A model generated the notes under the pieces. That model was given only the letters and a program-made list of their open reading frames with translations. It was not told the origin of the DNA and searched no databases. A DNA stretch of 7,338 bases from Desulfobulbus sp. (GTDB taxonomy: Bacteria; Desulfobacterota; Desulfobulbia; Desulfobulbales; Desulfobulbaceae), in the NCBI GenBank assembly GCA_017998195.1, contig JAGODN010000123.1:1-7338 (forward strand). Direction: 5' to 3'. This document shows positions 1 to 7,338 of the stretch, piece after piece (the stretch's first letter is position 1; every line of letters starts with the position of its first letter). The position numbers and the translations under genes are program-made.

Positions 1-1036
<1,036 letters not shown>

Positions 1037-1039
1037 GGT

Positions 1040-1537
1040 TCAGCCGGGGAGCTGGTCGGCCAGCCTGCTGGTGGTCAGGCGCATGTTGAGGCTCAGAAGG
1101 CGCAGGATGGTGCGCACCAGGGAGAGGCCCAGGGCGGGGTGGCGGGCGGTGAGCAGGTCGAACCCCTTGCGGGTGAGCAGCACGACCACCGACGGCTGGC
1201 GCGCGACCACGGTGGCGGAGCGGGGCGAGCGGTCGAACAGGGCCATCTCGCCGACGGTGCTGCCCCGGCCGGCGCGGGCCACCACCCGGCAGTCGCCACG
1301 GGTCGTCCGCTTGAGCACCTCCAGCCGGCCGCTGACCACGAAATACATGGTGTCGGCCGGTTCCCCCTCGCTGCACAGCCGTTCGCCGCGGCCGATCTCG
1401 GCGAAGTTCATGTGGCGGGCAAGCGTTGCCAGCTCCTCGCCGGTGCAGCCGTCGAACAGCGGCAGGGCAAGCAGATGCTCCCTGGTCGTTTCTTCGTTGT
1501 CGGTGAGCGGCACTGCGGGCGGAGCGGGTCGTTTCAT
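1040..1537 (-). CDS. Stand-alone cyclic nucleotide-binding domain protein (Crp/PKA-type fold, no HTH)
   Basis: 165-residue protein consisting essentially of one cNMP-binding beta-barrel. Residues about 24-125 show the family pattern: LFDGCTGEELATLA helix, then G-E-RLCSEGEPADTMYFVVSGRLEV. The phosphate-binding cassette is GEMAL (96-100) with PRSATV (105-110). E97 and R106 occupy the positions that hold ribose and cyclic phosphate in PKA/CRP-type sites, so ligand binding is plausible. Ser follows the key Arg, where CRP also has Ser and PKA has Ala, so the nucleotide cannot be assigned. After the barrel there is only about 40 residues of helix and no DNA-binding domain, unlike full CRP/FNR proteins (about 200-230 aa). 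It is first in a two-gene unit with the sensor-less bEBP, 3 nt apart. That suggests it senses a signal for the activator, but this is inference. The start is the first in-frame ATG; it has no clear Shine-Dalgarno, so the exact start is uncertain. Confidence 0.88.
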   Translation of the reverse strand: MKRPAPPAVPLTDNEETTREHLLALPLFDGCTGEELATLARHMNFAEIGRGERLCSEGEPADTMYFVVSGRLEVLKRTTRGDCRVVARAGRGSTVGEMALFDRSPRSATVVARQPSVVVLLTRKGFDLLTARHPALGLSLVRTILRLLSLNMRLTTSRLADQLPG

Positions 1538-1664
1538 GGTCAGGGGCAGGGCGCCCGGGCGGGGGAACGAAAGACGGGGCGCGCGTTTTTTTCAGTGCGC
1601 TCCCCGGGTTATGCAAGAGCCTACCACAGATGATTCGCGAAAGACAAGGGCCTTTCACGCAACG

Positions 1665-1680
1665 TGTCATTTTCTTGACA
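1665..1680. promoter_or_regulatory. Candidate operator: TGTCA-N6-TGACA palindrome
   Basis: TGTCA at 1665-1669 and TGACA at 1676-1680 form a perfect 5-bp inverted repeat with 6 bp between. This is the geometry used by CRP/FNR-family dimers (CRP: TGTGA-N6-TCACA). It ends 3 bp before the nuclease Shine-Dalgarno, so a bound protein would more likely repress the nuclease gene than activate it. No CRP-family protein with a DNA-binding domain is visible in the window. The site is a sequence observation only. Confidence 0.3.
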
Positions 1681-1683
1681 ACA

Positions 1684-1690
1684 GGGAGGA
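1684..1690 (+). promoter_or_regulatory. Ribosome-binding site for the nuclease gene
   Basis: GGGAGGA, with the GGAGG core ending 4 nt before the ATG at 1694. It fixes this start over the out-of-frame ATG at 1630. Confidence 0.75.
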
Positions 1691-1693
1691 AGT

Positions 1694-2212
1694 ATGCGGA
1701 TTCAGGACGGATGGACCACAGCGGGCCGGGGCCCGGGGTGGATCGGGCTGGTCGTTGCCCTGGTGCTGGCGGCGGCGCCGGCCATGGCCTGGCAGGGGCG
1801 GGTGCGGAGCGTGCCGGACGGCGATTCGCTCACCGTGGAGCGGGCCGGCCGCACGGTCAAGATTCGCCTCTACGGCATCGACAGCCCCGAGTACCGCCAG
1901 CCCGGCTGGCTCGAGGCGCGCGATTTCACCCGGCGGCTGGTCAGCGGCCGGAGCGTGGAGATCGAACAGATGGACCGGGACAACTACGGCCGGGTGGTGG
2001 CCCTGGTGGTGCGCGACGGCGTGCTCGTCAACCGCGAACTGGTGCGCGCCGGCCACGCCTGGCAGTACCCGCGCTACTGCCGCAGCCGCGACCTGTGCAC
2101 GGAGATGGCCTCGCTCCAGGACACGGCCCGGGCGGAGCGGCTGGGGCTGTGGCGGGAACCCTCGCCGCTGCCGCCCTGGAAGTGGAAGCGGCTCACCAAA
2201 AATCGCCGCTGA
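1694..2212 (+). CDS. Exported staphylococcal nuclease-like (thermonuclease, SNase domain) protein
   Basis: 172 residues. The N-terminus has a hydrophobic segment (about 16-32) ending APAMA-W, a plausible signal peptidase I site after A32, so the mature protein is probably periplasmic, secreted or envelope-attached. Residues about 33-155 are an SNase domain. PDGDSLTV provides the Ca-binding acidic pair (D42/D44). RLYGIDSPE provides R58, D63 and E66, and DNYGRVVALV provides R100. These correspond to D21, R35, D40, E43 and R87 of Staphylococcus nuclease, so the active site is complete and Ca-dependent DNA/RNA phosphodiester cleavage is expected. VNRELVRAGHAW matches the following family helix. 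C129 and C135 lie five residues apart and could form a disulfide in the oxidising compartment (inference). The C-terminus is basic and Trp/Lys-rich. The gene diverges from the cNMP/bEBP pair and converges on ftsH with 6 nt between stops. Its physiological role (nucleic acid scavenging, biofilm DNA turnover or defence) cannot be told from sequence. Confidence 0.93.
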   Translation: MRIQDGWTTAGRGPGWIGLVVALVLAAAPAMAWQGRVRSVPDGDSLTVERAGRTVKIRLYGIDSPEYRQPGWLEARDFTRRLVSGRSVEIEQMDRDNYGRVVALVVRDGVLVNRELVRAGHAWQYPRYCRSRDLCTEMASLQDTARAERLGLWREPSPLPPWKWKRLTKNRR

Positions 2213-2218
2213 CCCGGC
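2198..2218 (-). terminator. Possible weak intrinsic terminator of ftsH
   Basis: Read on the minus strand just after the ftsH stop, GCCG-(GGTCAG)-CGGC forms a 4-bp GC stem (2215-2218 with 2205-2208). It is followed by GA and then five T (2202-2198). The stem is short and the T run modest. It overlaps the last codons of the convergent nuclease gene. Confidence 0.3.
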
Positions 2219-4024
<1,806 letters not shown>

Positions 4025-4027
4025 GCG

Positions 4028-4034
4028 CTCCTCC
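4028..4034 (-). promoter_or_regulatory. Ribosome-binding site for ftsH
   Basis: GGAGGAG on the minus strand, with the GGAGG core 5 nt from the ATG at 4024. This decides the start: translation from it begins with MQNLFKN and leads straight into TM1, as in typical FtsH proteins. Confidence 0.85.
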
Positions 4035-4051
4035 GGGCGGAAAGGGTGGGT

Positions 4052-4092
4052 CGCTGCTCGTGCGGCAGCGGGCGGACGATGCATTGTCGTCC
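4052..4092 (-). other. Two tandem hairpins in the ftsH 5' leader
   Basis: CGCTGC (4052-4057) pairs with GCAGCG (4065-4070). Three bases further, GGACGA (4074-4079) pairs with TCGTCC (4087-4092). Each has a perfect 6-bp stem and a 7-nt loop. They lie 28-68 nt upstream of the ftsH start and could form in its mRNA leader if the promoter lies further upstream. Confidence 0.4.
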
Positions 4093-4205
4093 CACGATGA
4101 GGTAGCATATTCGGGGCAAAAGGGAAAGGGCGGCTGTGCCTGCGGTCTTCTGTCGGAGACGGTAGCGCGTGCGGCCAGGGCCACGGCAAGATCCCGCTCC
4201 CGCTC

Positions 4206-4222
4206 CGGGTCATTCTGACCCG
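4206..4222. repeat. 17-bp palindrome, candidate regulator site
   Basis: CGGGTCA-TTC-TGACCCG is a perfect 7-bp inverted repeat. It is centred about 220 bp upstream of the predicted sigma-54 transcription start and about 190 bp from the ftsH start codon. TGACCCG recurs at 4247-4253, 31 bp (about three helical turns) downstream. It could be an enhancer-type activator site for the dehydrogenase promoter or an operator of ftsH; neither is shown. Confidence 0.4.
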
Positions 4223-4341
4223 ATTGGCCGCGCGCCCGTTTCCTTTTGACCCGCACCGGAAAAAGTCTGTTGTTTTCGGTCTGTTTGCGGTTTTTCCAGG
4301 TTCCGTCGCGCCCGTGCCGCCACCCCGGACCCGCCGGTCTG

Positions 4342-4354
4342 GGACCTTTTGTCC
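4342..4354. repeat. GGAC-N5-GTCC inverted repeat, candidate upstream activator site
   Basis: GGAC (4342-4345) and GTCC (4351-4354) flank CTTTT. The centre is about 87 bp before the predicted sigma-54 start, inside the range where bEBP sites usually sit. The arms are only 4 bp, so it may be chance. Confidence 0.25.
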
Positions 4355-4408
4355 GCTCCGGGCACCGGGAAACTTTTTATCTCCTTGAAAAATTGTTATT
4401 TTTCTGGA

Positions 4409-4424
4409 TGGCACGGGTGTTGCT
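4409..4424 (+). promoter_or_regulatory. Sigma-54 (RpoN) -24/-12 promoter of the alcohol dehydrogenase
   Basis: TGGCACGGGTGTTGCT matches the RpoN consensus TGGCACG-N4-TTGC[A/T] at every conserved position, with exactly ten bases between GG (4410-4411) and GC (4422-4423). The start should fall about 4434-4436, giving a leader of about 74 nt before the ATG at 4509. Such promoters strictly need an AAA+ activator. An A/T-rich stretch lies just upstream and might aid DNA bending. Confidence 0.9.
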
Positions 4425-4489
4425 ACAGGGAGGGTGCGCATCATTGGATCCAAACCGAGGCAGCAACTGGCCCAACACCCCACAACCCC

Positions 4490-4499
4490 AGGAAAAGGA
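4490..4499 (+). promoter_or_regulatory. Ribosome-binding site for the alcohol dehydrogenase
   Basis: AGGAAAAGGA; the second GGA (4497-4499) is 9 nt before the ATG at 4509. This supports 4509 over the in-frame ATG at 4434, which falls at the predicted transcription start and would leave no leader. Confidence 0.7.
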
Positions 4500-4508
4500 C
4501 GGTACATC

Positions 4509-5690
4509 ATGGCAGTCAGAGAGCAGGTCTACGGCTATTTCATTCCCAGTGTCACCCTCATCGGCATCGGCGCAGCCAAGCAGATCCCGGAGAAGATCAA
4601 GGCCCTCGGCGGTTCCAAGCCGCTGATCGTCACCGACAAGGGCATCACCGGCGCCGGCATCACCAAGCAGATCACCGACCTGCTCGACGCCGCCAAGATG
4701 AAATACGTGGTCTATGACGAGACCATCCCCAACCCCACCGACAAGAACGTGCATGACGGCGTCGACGTCTACAAGAAAGAGAAGTGCGACAGCCTCATCA
4801 CCCTGGGCGGCGGCTCCTCCCACGACTGCGGCAAGGGCGTGGGCCTGGTGATCGCCAACGGCGGCAAGATTCATGATTACGAGGGCGTGGACAAGTCCTC
4901 CAAGCCGATGCCGCCGTACCTGGCCGTGAACACCACCGCCGGTACCGCTTCGGAAATGACCCGCTTCTGCATCATCACCGACACCTCCCGCCACGTGAAG
5001 ATGGCCATCGTCGACTGGCGCGTGACCCCGGGCATCGCCGTGGACGATCCGCTTTTGATGGTCGGCATGCCGCCGGCACTGACCGCGGCCACCGGCATGG
5101 ACGCGCTCACCCACGCGGTCGAGGCCTATGTCTCCACCATCGCCAACCCGATGACCGACTCCGCCGCGGAGAAGGCCATCGAGCTGATCGCCAAGTACCT
5201 GCGCCCGGCCGTGGCCAACGGCCAGGACATCGAGGCCCGCGAGGGCATGTGCTTTGCCCAGTACCTGGCCGGCATGGCTTTCAACAACGCCAGCCTCGGC
5301 CACGTGCACGCCATGGCCCACCAGCTGGGCGGCTTCTATGACCTGCCGCACGGCGAGTGCAACGCCATCCTCCTGCCGCACGTGGAGAAGTTCAACCTGA
5401 TCGCCAAGATGGACCGCTTCGTCAAGATCGCCCAGCTGCTCGGCGAGAACACCGCCGGCCTGGCCCCGCGCGACGCGGCCGAACTGGCCCTGGTGGGTAT
5501 CAAGAAACTGTCCGCGGACATCGGCATCCCGTCCGGCCTGATCGAACTCGGCAAGCGCTACGGCAAGGAAGTCAAGGCCTCCGACATCGACACCATGGTG
5601 GGCAACGCCCAGAAGGACGCCTGCGGTCTGACCAACCCGCGCTGCCCCAAGGACGTGGACGTCAAGGCCATCTACACCGCGGCCCTGTAA
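4509..5690 (+). CDS. adh: Iron-containing (group III) NAD-dependent alcohol dehydrogenase
   Basis: 393 residues, full length for the family. It interconverts a primary alcohol (probably ethanol) and its aldehyde with NAD(H), in the cytoplasm. The N-terminal dinucleotide-binding half carries GGGSSHDCGKG (100-110) and NTTAGTASEMTRF (141-153). The C-terminal helical half carries the metal ligands D198 and H202 (GMDALTHAVEAY), H267 (GHVHAMAHQLGG) and H281 (LPHGECNAILLPH), spaced as in 1,3-propanediol and lactaldehyde dehydrogenases of this family. The sequence looks very close to remembered Desulfovibrio Adh proteins that oxidise ethanol. Codons are strongly biased to C- and G-ending forms (AAG, ATC, GGC), as expected of a highly expressed protein. 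It is driven by the sigma-54 promoter at 4409-4424 and followed by a large hairpin and then the co-oriented AOR gene. Substrate is inferred; 1,3-propanediol or butanol activity is also possible in this family. Confidence 0.96.
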   Translation: MAVREQVYGYFIPSVTLIGIGAAKQIPEKIKALGGSKPLIVTDKGITGAGITKQITDLLDAAKMKYVVYDETIPNPTDKNVHDGVDVYKKEKCDSLITLGGGSSHDCGKGVGLVIANGGKIHDYEGVDKSSKPMPPYLAVNTTAGTASEMTRFCIITDTSRHVKMAIVDWRVTPGIAVDDPLLMVGMPPALTAATGMDALTHAVEAYVSTIANPMTDSAAEKAIELIAKYLRPAVANGQDIEAREGMCFAQYLAGMAFNNASLGHVHAMAHQLGGFYDLPHGECNAILLPHVEKFNLIAKMDRFVKIAQLLGENTAGLAPRDAAELALVGIKKLSADIGIPSGLIELGKRYGKEVKASDIDTMVGNAQKDACGLTNPRCPKDVDVKAIYTAAL

Positions 5691-5704
5691 AAGAAAAACC
5701 CCTT

Positions 5705-5760
5705 CGCCCGGTGCGGCCCGAGCCCTCCCTGTCGGGCCGCATCCCGGGTCGCACCGGGCG
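5705..5760 (+). terminator. Large GC-rich hairpin after adh (possible terminator or 3' stabiliser)
   Basis: Outer arms CGCCCGGTGCG (5705-5715) and CGCACCGGGCG (5750-5760) are perfectly complementary. Inner arms GCGGCCCGA (5713-5721) and TCGGGCCGC (5732-5740) are also perfect. GCG at 5713-5715 belongs to both, so it can pair with either partner. It starts 14 nt after the adh stop. No T run follows on the plus strand, so it is not a classical intrinsic terminator. On the minus strand the hairpin is followed by AAGGGG and then a T-rich stretch, but no gene reads that way. Confidence 0.5.
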
Positions 5761-5795
5761 TGTTGTCGTGACACCAGTACGCTGTGGTTGGCGTC

Positions 5796-5823
5796 GCGGG
5801 GCAGGGATTCGTCCCTGCCCCGC
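5796..5823. repeat. Perfect 12-bp inverted repeat with TTCG loop (REP-like)
   Basis: GCGGGGCAGGGA (5796-5807), loop TTCG (5808-5811), then TCCCTGCCCCGC (5812-5823). The stem is perfect and the UUCG tetraloop would be stable in RNA, although it is closed by A-U rather than the optimal C-G. There is no T tract. Its form is that of a short dispersed palindromic (REP-type) element or a terminator-like stem. Copies elsewhere cannot be checked from this window. Confidence 0.45.
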
Positions 5824-5834
5824 ATTTCCCGTTG

Positions 5835-5891
5835 TTCGGAGAGGGAGCGTGGGGCCTTTCCTCCTTGTGGCCCCATGCTCCCCGTTCCGAA
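5835..5891. repeat. Long two-part hairpin upstream of the AOR promoter
   Basis: GGGAGCGTGGGGCC (5843-5856) pairs with GGCCCCATGCTCCC (5869-5882) over 14 positions with one G-U wobble and a 12-nt loop. Past a small internal loop (GA opposite CGT), TTCGGA (5835-5840) pairs with TCCGAA (5886-5891). A second TTCGGA at 5911-5916 could pair with the same TCCGAA instead, giving two mutually exclusive folds. No T run follows. Confidence 0.45.
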
Positions 5892-5922
5892 AGCGACCGA
5901 AACTGACCGGTTCGGACAGGTG

Positions 5923-5951
5923 TTGACAAAACAAATAGCACGATATATTAA
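5923..5951 (+). promoter_or_regulatory. Sigma-70-like promoter of the AOR gene
   Basis: Consensus TTGACA at 5923-5928. With a 17-bp spacer the -10 is TATTAA (5946-5951); with 15 bp it is TATATT (5944-5949). The region is markedly A/T-rich within GC-rich DNA. The start would fall near 5957, giving a leader of about 70 nt. No correctly spaced -24/-12 element is present upstream of this gene. Confidence 0.65.
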
Positions 5952-5971
5952 TGGATTAGATTTTTTTGCGG

Positions 5972-5989
5972 CTGGCGGACCCCTGCCAG
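5972..5989 (+). other. Small hairpin in the AOR mRNA leader
   Basis: CTGGC (5972-5976) pairs with GCCAG (5985-5989) across an 8-nt loop, 24 nt before the Shine-Dalgarno. It is short, and no known riboswitch could be recognised. Confidence 0.25.
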
Positions 5990-6013
5990 GCCCGGTTTCC
6001 CCCACCTCTTTTC

Positions 6014-6018
6014 AGGAG
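6014..6018 (+). promoter_or_regulatory. Ribosome-binding site for the AOR gene
   Basis: AGGAG, 7 nt before the ATG at 6026. Confidence 0.8.
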
Positions 6019-6025
6019 CAAACGC

Positions 6026-7338
6026 ATGGCTGATAAAATTTTTCGCGTGAACATGTCGGATCTGAGCACCAGGGTCGAGGACGTGCCCGAGGCCTGGATG
6101 GGACTGGGCGGCCGCGGCCTGACCTCCACCATCGTCGCTGCCGAGGTCGAGCCAACCTGTCATCCGCTCGGCAAGCGCAACAAGCTCGTCTTCGCCCCGG
6201 GCCTGCTCTCCGGCACCCCGGCGGCCAACTCCGGCCGTCTTTCCTGCGGGGCCAAGAGCCCGCTCACCGGCACCATCAAGGAGGCCAACTCCGGCGGCTC
6301 GTCGGCGCAGATGCTCGCCCGCCTGGGCGTCAAGGCCCTGATCATCGAGGGCAAGCCGGCCGACGCCGCCAAGTGGTACAGCCTGCAGGTCGGCGAGAAC
6401 GGCGTGACCATCAAGGAAGAGAGCGAAGTGGTCGGCCTGGGCAACTTTGCCGTCATCGAGAAGCTCAACCAGCGCATCAACGACAAGGTCGGCGTGATCA
6501 GCATCGGCCCGGCCGGCGAGATGCAGATGCTTGCCGCCAACATCTCGGTCAAGGATCCGGACAACCACGTGCGTTCCTGCGGCCGTGGCGGCCTGGGCGC
6601 GGTCATGGGCTCCAAGCGGATCAAGTTCATCGCCGTCGAGCCGACCGACAAGAAGGTCGAGATCACCGAGCCCGAGGCCTTCAAGGCCGCCAACCGCGCC
6701 TTTGCCAAGGCCCTGGTCGATAACCCGATCAGCAAGGCCCTGGCCCAGTACGGCACCAACGTGCTGGTCAACATCATCAACGAGTCCGGCGGCCTGCCCA
6801 CCCGCAACTTCACCGCCGGCCAGTTCGAGGGCCACGAGGCCATCTCCGGCGAGACCATGCACGACACCATCGTCGCCCGCGGCGGCAAGCCCAAGCACAA
6901 CTGCCACCCCGGCTGCGTCATCCAGTGCTCGCAGATCTACGCCGACGTCAAGGGCGCCTACAAGACCTCGGGCTTCGAGTACGAGACCATCTGGGCGCTC
7001 GGTGCGGACTGCGCCATCGACAACCTCGACCACGTGGCCGAGGCGGACTCGATCATGGATGACATCGGTGTGGACTCCATCGAGATCCCGGTGGCCTTCG
7101 GCGTGGCCATGGAGGCCGGCGTGCTCAAGTTCGGCGACGGTGTCGAACTCCTCCGCATCCTCCGTGAAGAGGTGGCCAAGGGCACGCCGCTGGGCCGCAT
7201 CATCGGCAACGGCGCCGGCTCGGTGGGCCGCGCCTACGGCGTCACCCGTGTGCCGGTGGTCAAGAACCAGGCCATCCCGGCCTACGACCCGCGCGCCATC
7301 AAGGGTATCGGCATCACCTATGCCACCTCCACCCAGGG
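6026..7338 (+). CDS. aor: Tungsten-type aldehyde:ferredoxin oxidoreductase (AOR family), C-terminus beyond the window
   Basis: 437 complete codons are visible of a protein that is usually about 580-620 aa; no in-frame stop occurs. AOR enzymes oxidise aldehydes to carboxylates, or reduce acids, at a W- (or Mo-) bis-pterin centre and pass electrons through a [4Fe-4S] cluster to ferredoxin. Family landmarks seen are MGLGGRGL (25-32), SGRLSCGAKSPLTGTIKEANSGG (starting near residue 69), IGPAGE, and CGRGGLGAVMGSKRIK. The cluster motif is NCHPGCVIQC, with Cys293, Cys297 and Cys301 spaced C-x3-C-x3-C rather than the C-x2-C-x3-C of the Pyrococcus enzyme; the fourth Cys should lie past the right edge. 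TSGFEYETIWALGADCAID follows as in the family. Codon bias is strong and resembles adh. Next to adh it completes alcohol to aldehyde to acid oxidation. Metal choice and substrate are inferred; a different AOR subfamily (for example a YdhV-like protein) remains possible. Confidence 0.94.
   Translation, partial: MADKIFRVNMSDLSTRVEDVPEAWMGLGGRGLTSTIVAAEVEPTCHPLGKRNKLVFAPGLLSGTPAANSGRLSCGAKSPLTGTIKEANSGGSSAQMLARLGVKALIIEGKPADAAKWYSLQVGENGVTIKEESEVVGLGNFAVIEKLNQRINDKVGVISIGPAGEMQMLAANISVKDPDNHVRSCGRGGLGAVMGSKRIKFIAVEPTDKKVEITEPEAFKAANRAFAKALVDNPISKALAQYGTNVLVNIINESGGLPTRNFTAGQFEGHEAISGETMHDTIVARGGKPKHNCHPGCVIQCSQIYADVKGAYKTSGFEYETIWALGADCAIDNLDHVAEADSIMDDIGVDSIEIPVAFGVAMEAGVLKFGDGVELLRILREEVAKGTPLGRIIGNGAGSVGRAYGVTRVPVVKNQAIPAYDPRAIKGIGITYATSTQ

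Larger units (their letters stand above)
1538..1693. promoter_or_regulatory. Divergent intergenic region between the regulator pair and the nuclease gene
   Basis: 156 bp that must carry promoters in both directions. No convincing -35/-10 pair could be assigned on either strand. On the minus strand a GG/GC sigma-54-like element at 1612-1626 has nine instead of ten bases between the GG and GC. A CRP-like palindrome lies at 1665-1680, next to the nuclease ribosome-binding site. Confidence 0.5.
4025..4508. promoter_or_regulatory. 484-bp gene-free divergent control region between ftsH and the alcohol dehydrogenase
   Basis: No convincing gene is seen; open frames here have no family signature, no ribosome-binding site and run antisense or out of frame. 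From left to right it holds two small hairpins in the ftsH leader (4052-4092), a 17-bp palindrome (4206-4222), TGACCCG direct repeats 31 bp apart (4216 and 4247), a GGAC-N5-GTCC palindrome (4342-4354), an A/T-rich tract (about 4371-4407), and a sigma-54 promoter (4409-4424). No convincing sigma-70 or heat-shock promoter for ftsH was found on the minus strand. TATGCT at about 4105-4110 (minus) could be a -10, but it has no good -35. Confidence 0.6.
5691..6025. promoter_or_regulatory. 335-bp gene-free region between adh and the AOR gene
   Basis: No credible gene. It contains, in order, hairpin 1 (5705-5760), hairpin 2 with a TTCG loop (5796-5823), hairpin 3 (5835-5891), a sigma-70-like promoter (5923-5951), a short A/T-rich stretch, a small leader hairpin (5972-5989) and the AOR ribosome-binding site. 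The layout implies that most adh transcripts end or are processed here and that the AOR gene has its own start. Confidence 0.6.

Noticed and set aside
1612..1626. Minus-strand sigma-54-like element TGGTAGGCTCTTGCA upstream of the cNMP-domain gene
   Set aside because: Only nine bases separate GG and GC where RpoN needs ten, and the -24 half is poor.
4380..4390. Heat-shock (sigma-32) -35-like TCTCCTTGAAA
   Set aside because: No CCCCAT-type -10 follows at the required distance, and the element points towards adh instead of ftsH.
4434..4508. Upstream in-frame ATG for adh
   Set aside because: It coincides with the predicted sigma-54 transcription start and has no ribosome-binding site. Family members begin at the residue encoded at 4509.
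4025..4510. Longer ftsH reading frame starting at 4510 (763 codons)
   Set aside because: The extension reads through the spacer with no conserved sequence. The ATG at 4024 has a strong ribosome-binding site and gives the normal FtsH N-terminus.
5973..5987. Possible -24/-12 element before the AOR gene (TGGC then TGCC)
   Set aside because: GG-to-GC spacing is nine bases and the -12 half is off consensus. The bases are better explained as a small hairpin.
4377..6005. Minus-strand open frame (542 codons) covering all of adh
   Set aside because: It arises from the GC-rich third positions of adh, with no recognisable domain and no ribosome-binding site.
5957..6013. Molybdenum/tungsten cofactor riboswitch in the AOR leader
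   Set aside because: The leader of about 70 nt has only one short stem and is too small and simple for the known Moco/Tuco RNA.
5948..7033. Minus-strand open frame (361 codons) antisense to the AOR gene
   Set aside because: Shadow of a strongly codon-biased gene, with Gly/Ala/Asp/Val-rich sequence.

Overview
The window is 7.3 kb of high-GC chromosomal DNA, probably from an anaerobic, Desulfobacterota-like bacterium (Desulfovibrio or Desulfobulbus type). This assignment is inferred from gene content: a type III iron alcohol dehydrogenase closely resembling those remembered from Desulfovibrio, a tungsten-type aldehyde:ferredoxin oxidoreductase (AOR), and sigma-54 control. No rRNA, tRNA, CRISPR array, IS element or phage gene is visible.

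Layout. Positions 1-1537 (minus strand) hold a two-gene regulatory unit: a stand-alone cyclic-nucleotide-binding domain protein, then, 3 nt later, a sigma-54 activator (bEBP) that has no receiver or other N-terminal sensor domain and runs off the left edge near its C-terminus. Divergently, 1694-2212 (plus) encodes an exported staphylococcal-nuclease-like protein. It converges, with only 6 nt between stop codons, on ftsH (minus, 2219-4024). A 484-bp gene-free region (4025-4508) follows. It contains the ftsH leader, several inverted repeats and a near-perfect -24/-12 sigma-54 promoter that drives the iron alcohol dehydrogenase (4509-5690, plus). A second gene-free region (5691-6025) contains three successive strong hairpins and a sigma-70-like promoter. 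It leads into the AOR gene (6026 to the right edge, partial).

How the genes may work together. The dehydrogenase and AOR form a plausible route for ethanol oxidation: alcohol to aldehyde with NAD(H), then aldehyde to carboxylate with ferredoxin, or the reverse. They are adjacent and co-oriented but appear to have separate promoters of different sigma classes. The bEBP/cyclic-nucleotide-domain pair lies about 3 kb from the sigma-54 promoter and is the only sigma-54 activator in view, so it is a candidate regulator of the dehydrogenase. This link is an inference. FtsH and the nuclease have no obvious functional connection to the alcohol genes.

The most unusual items are the split-looking sensor/activator pair, the sigma-54 promoter with nearby palindromes, and the run of hairpins between the two oxidoreductase genes.
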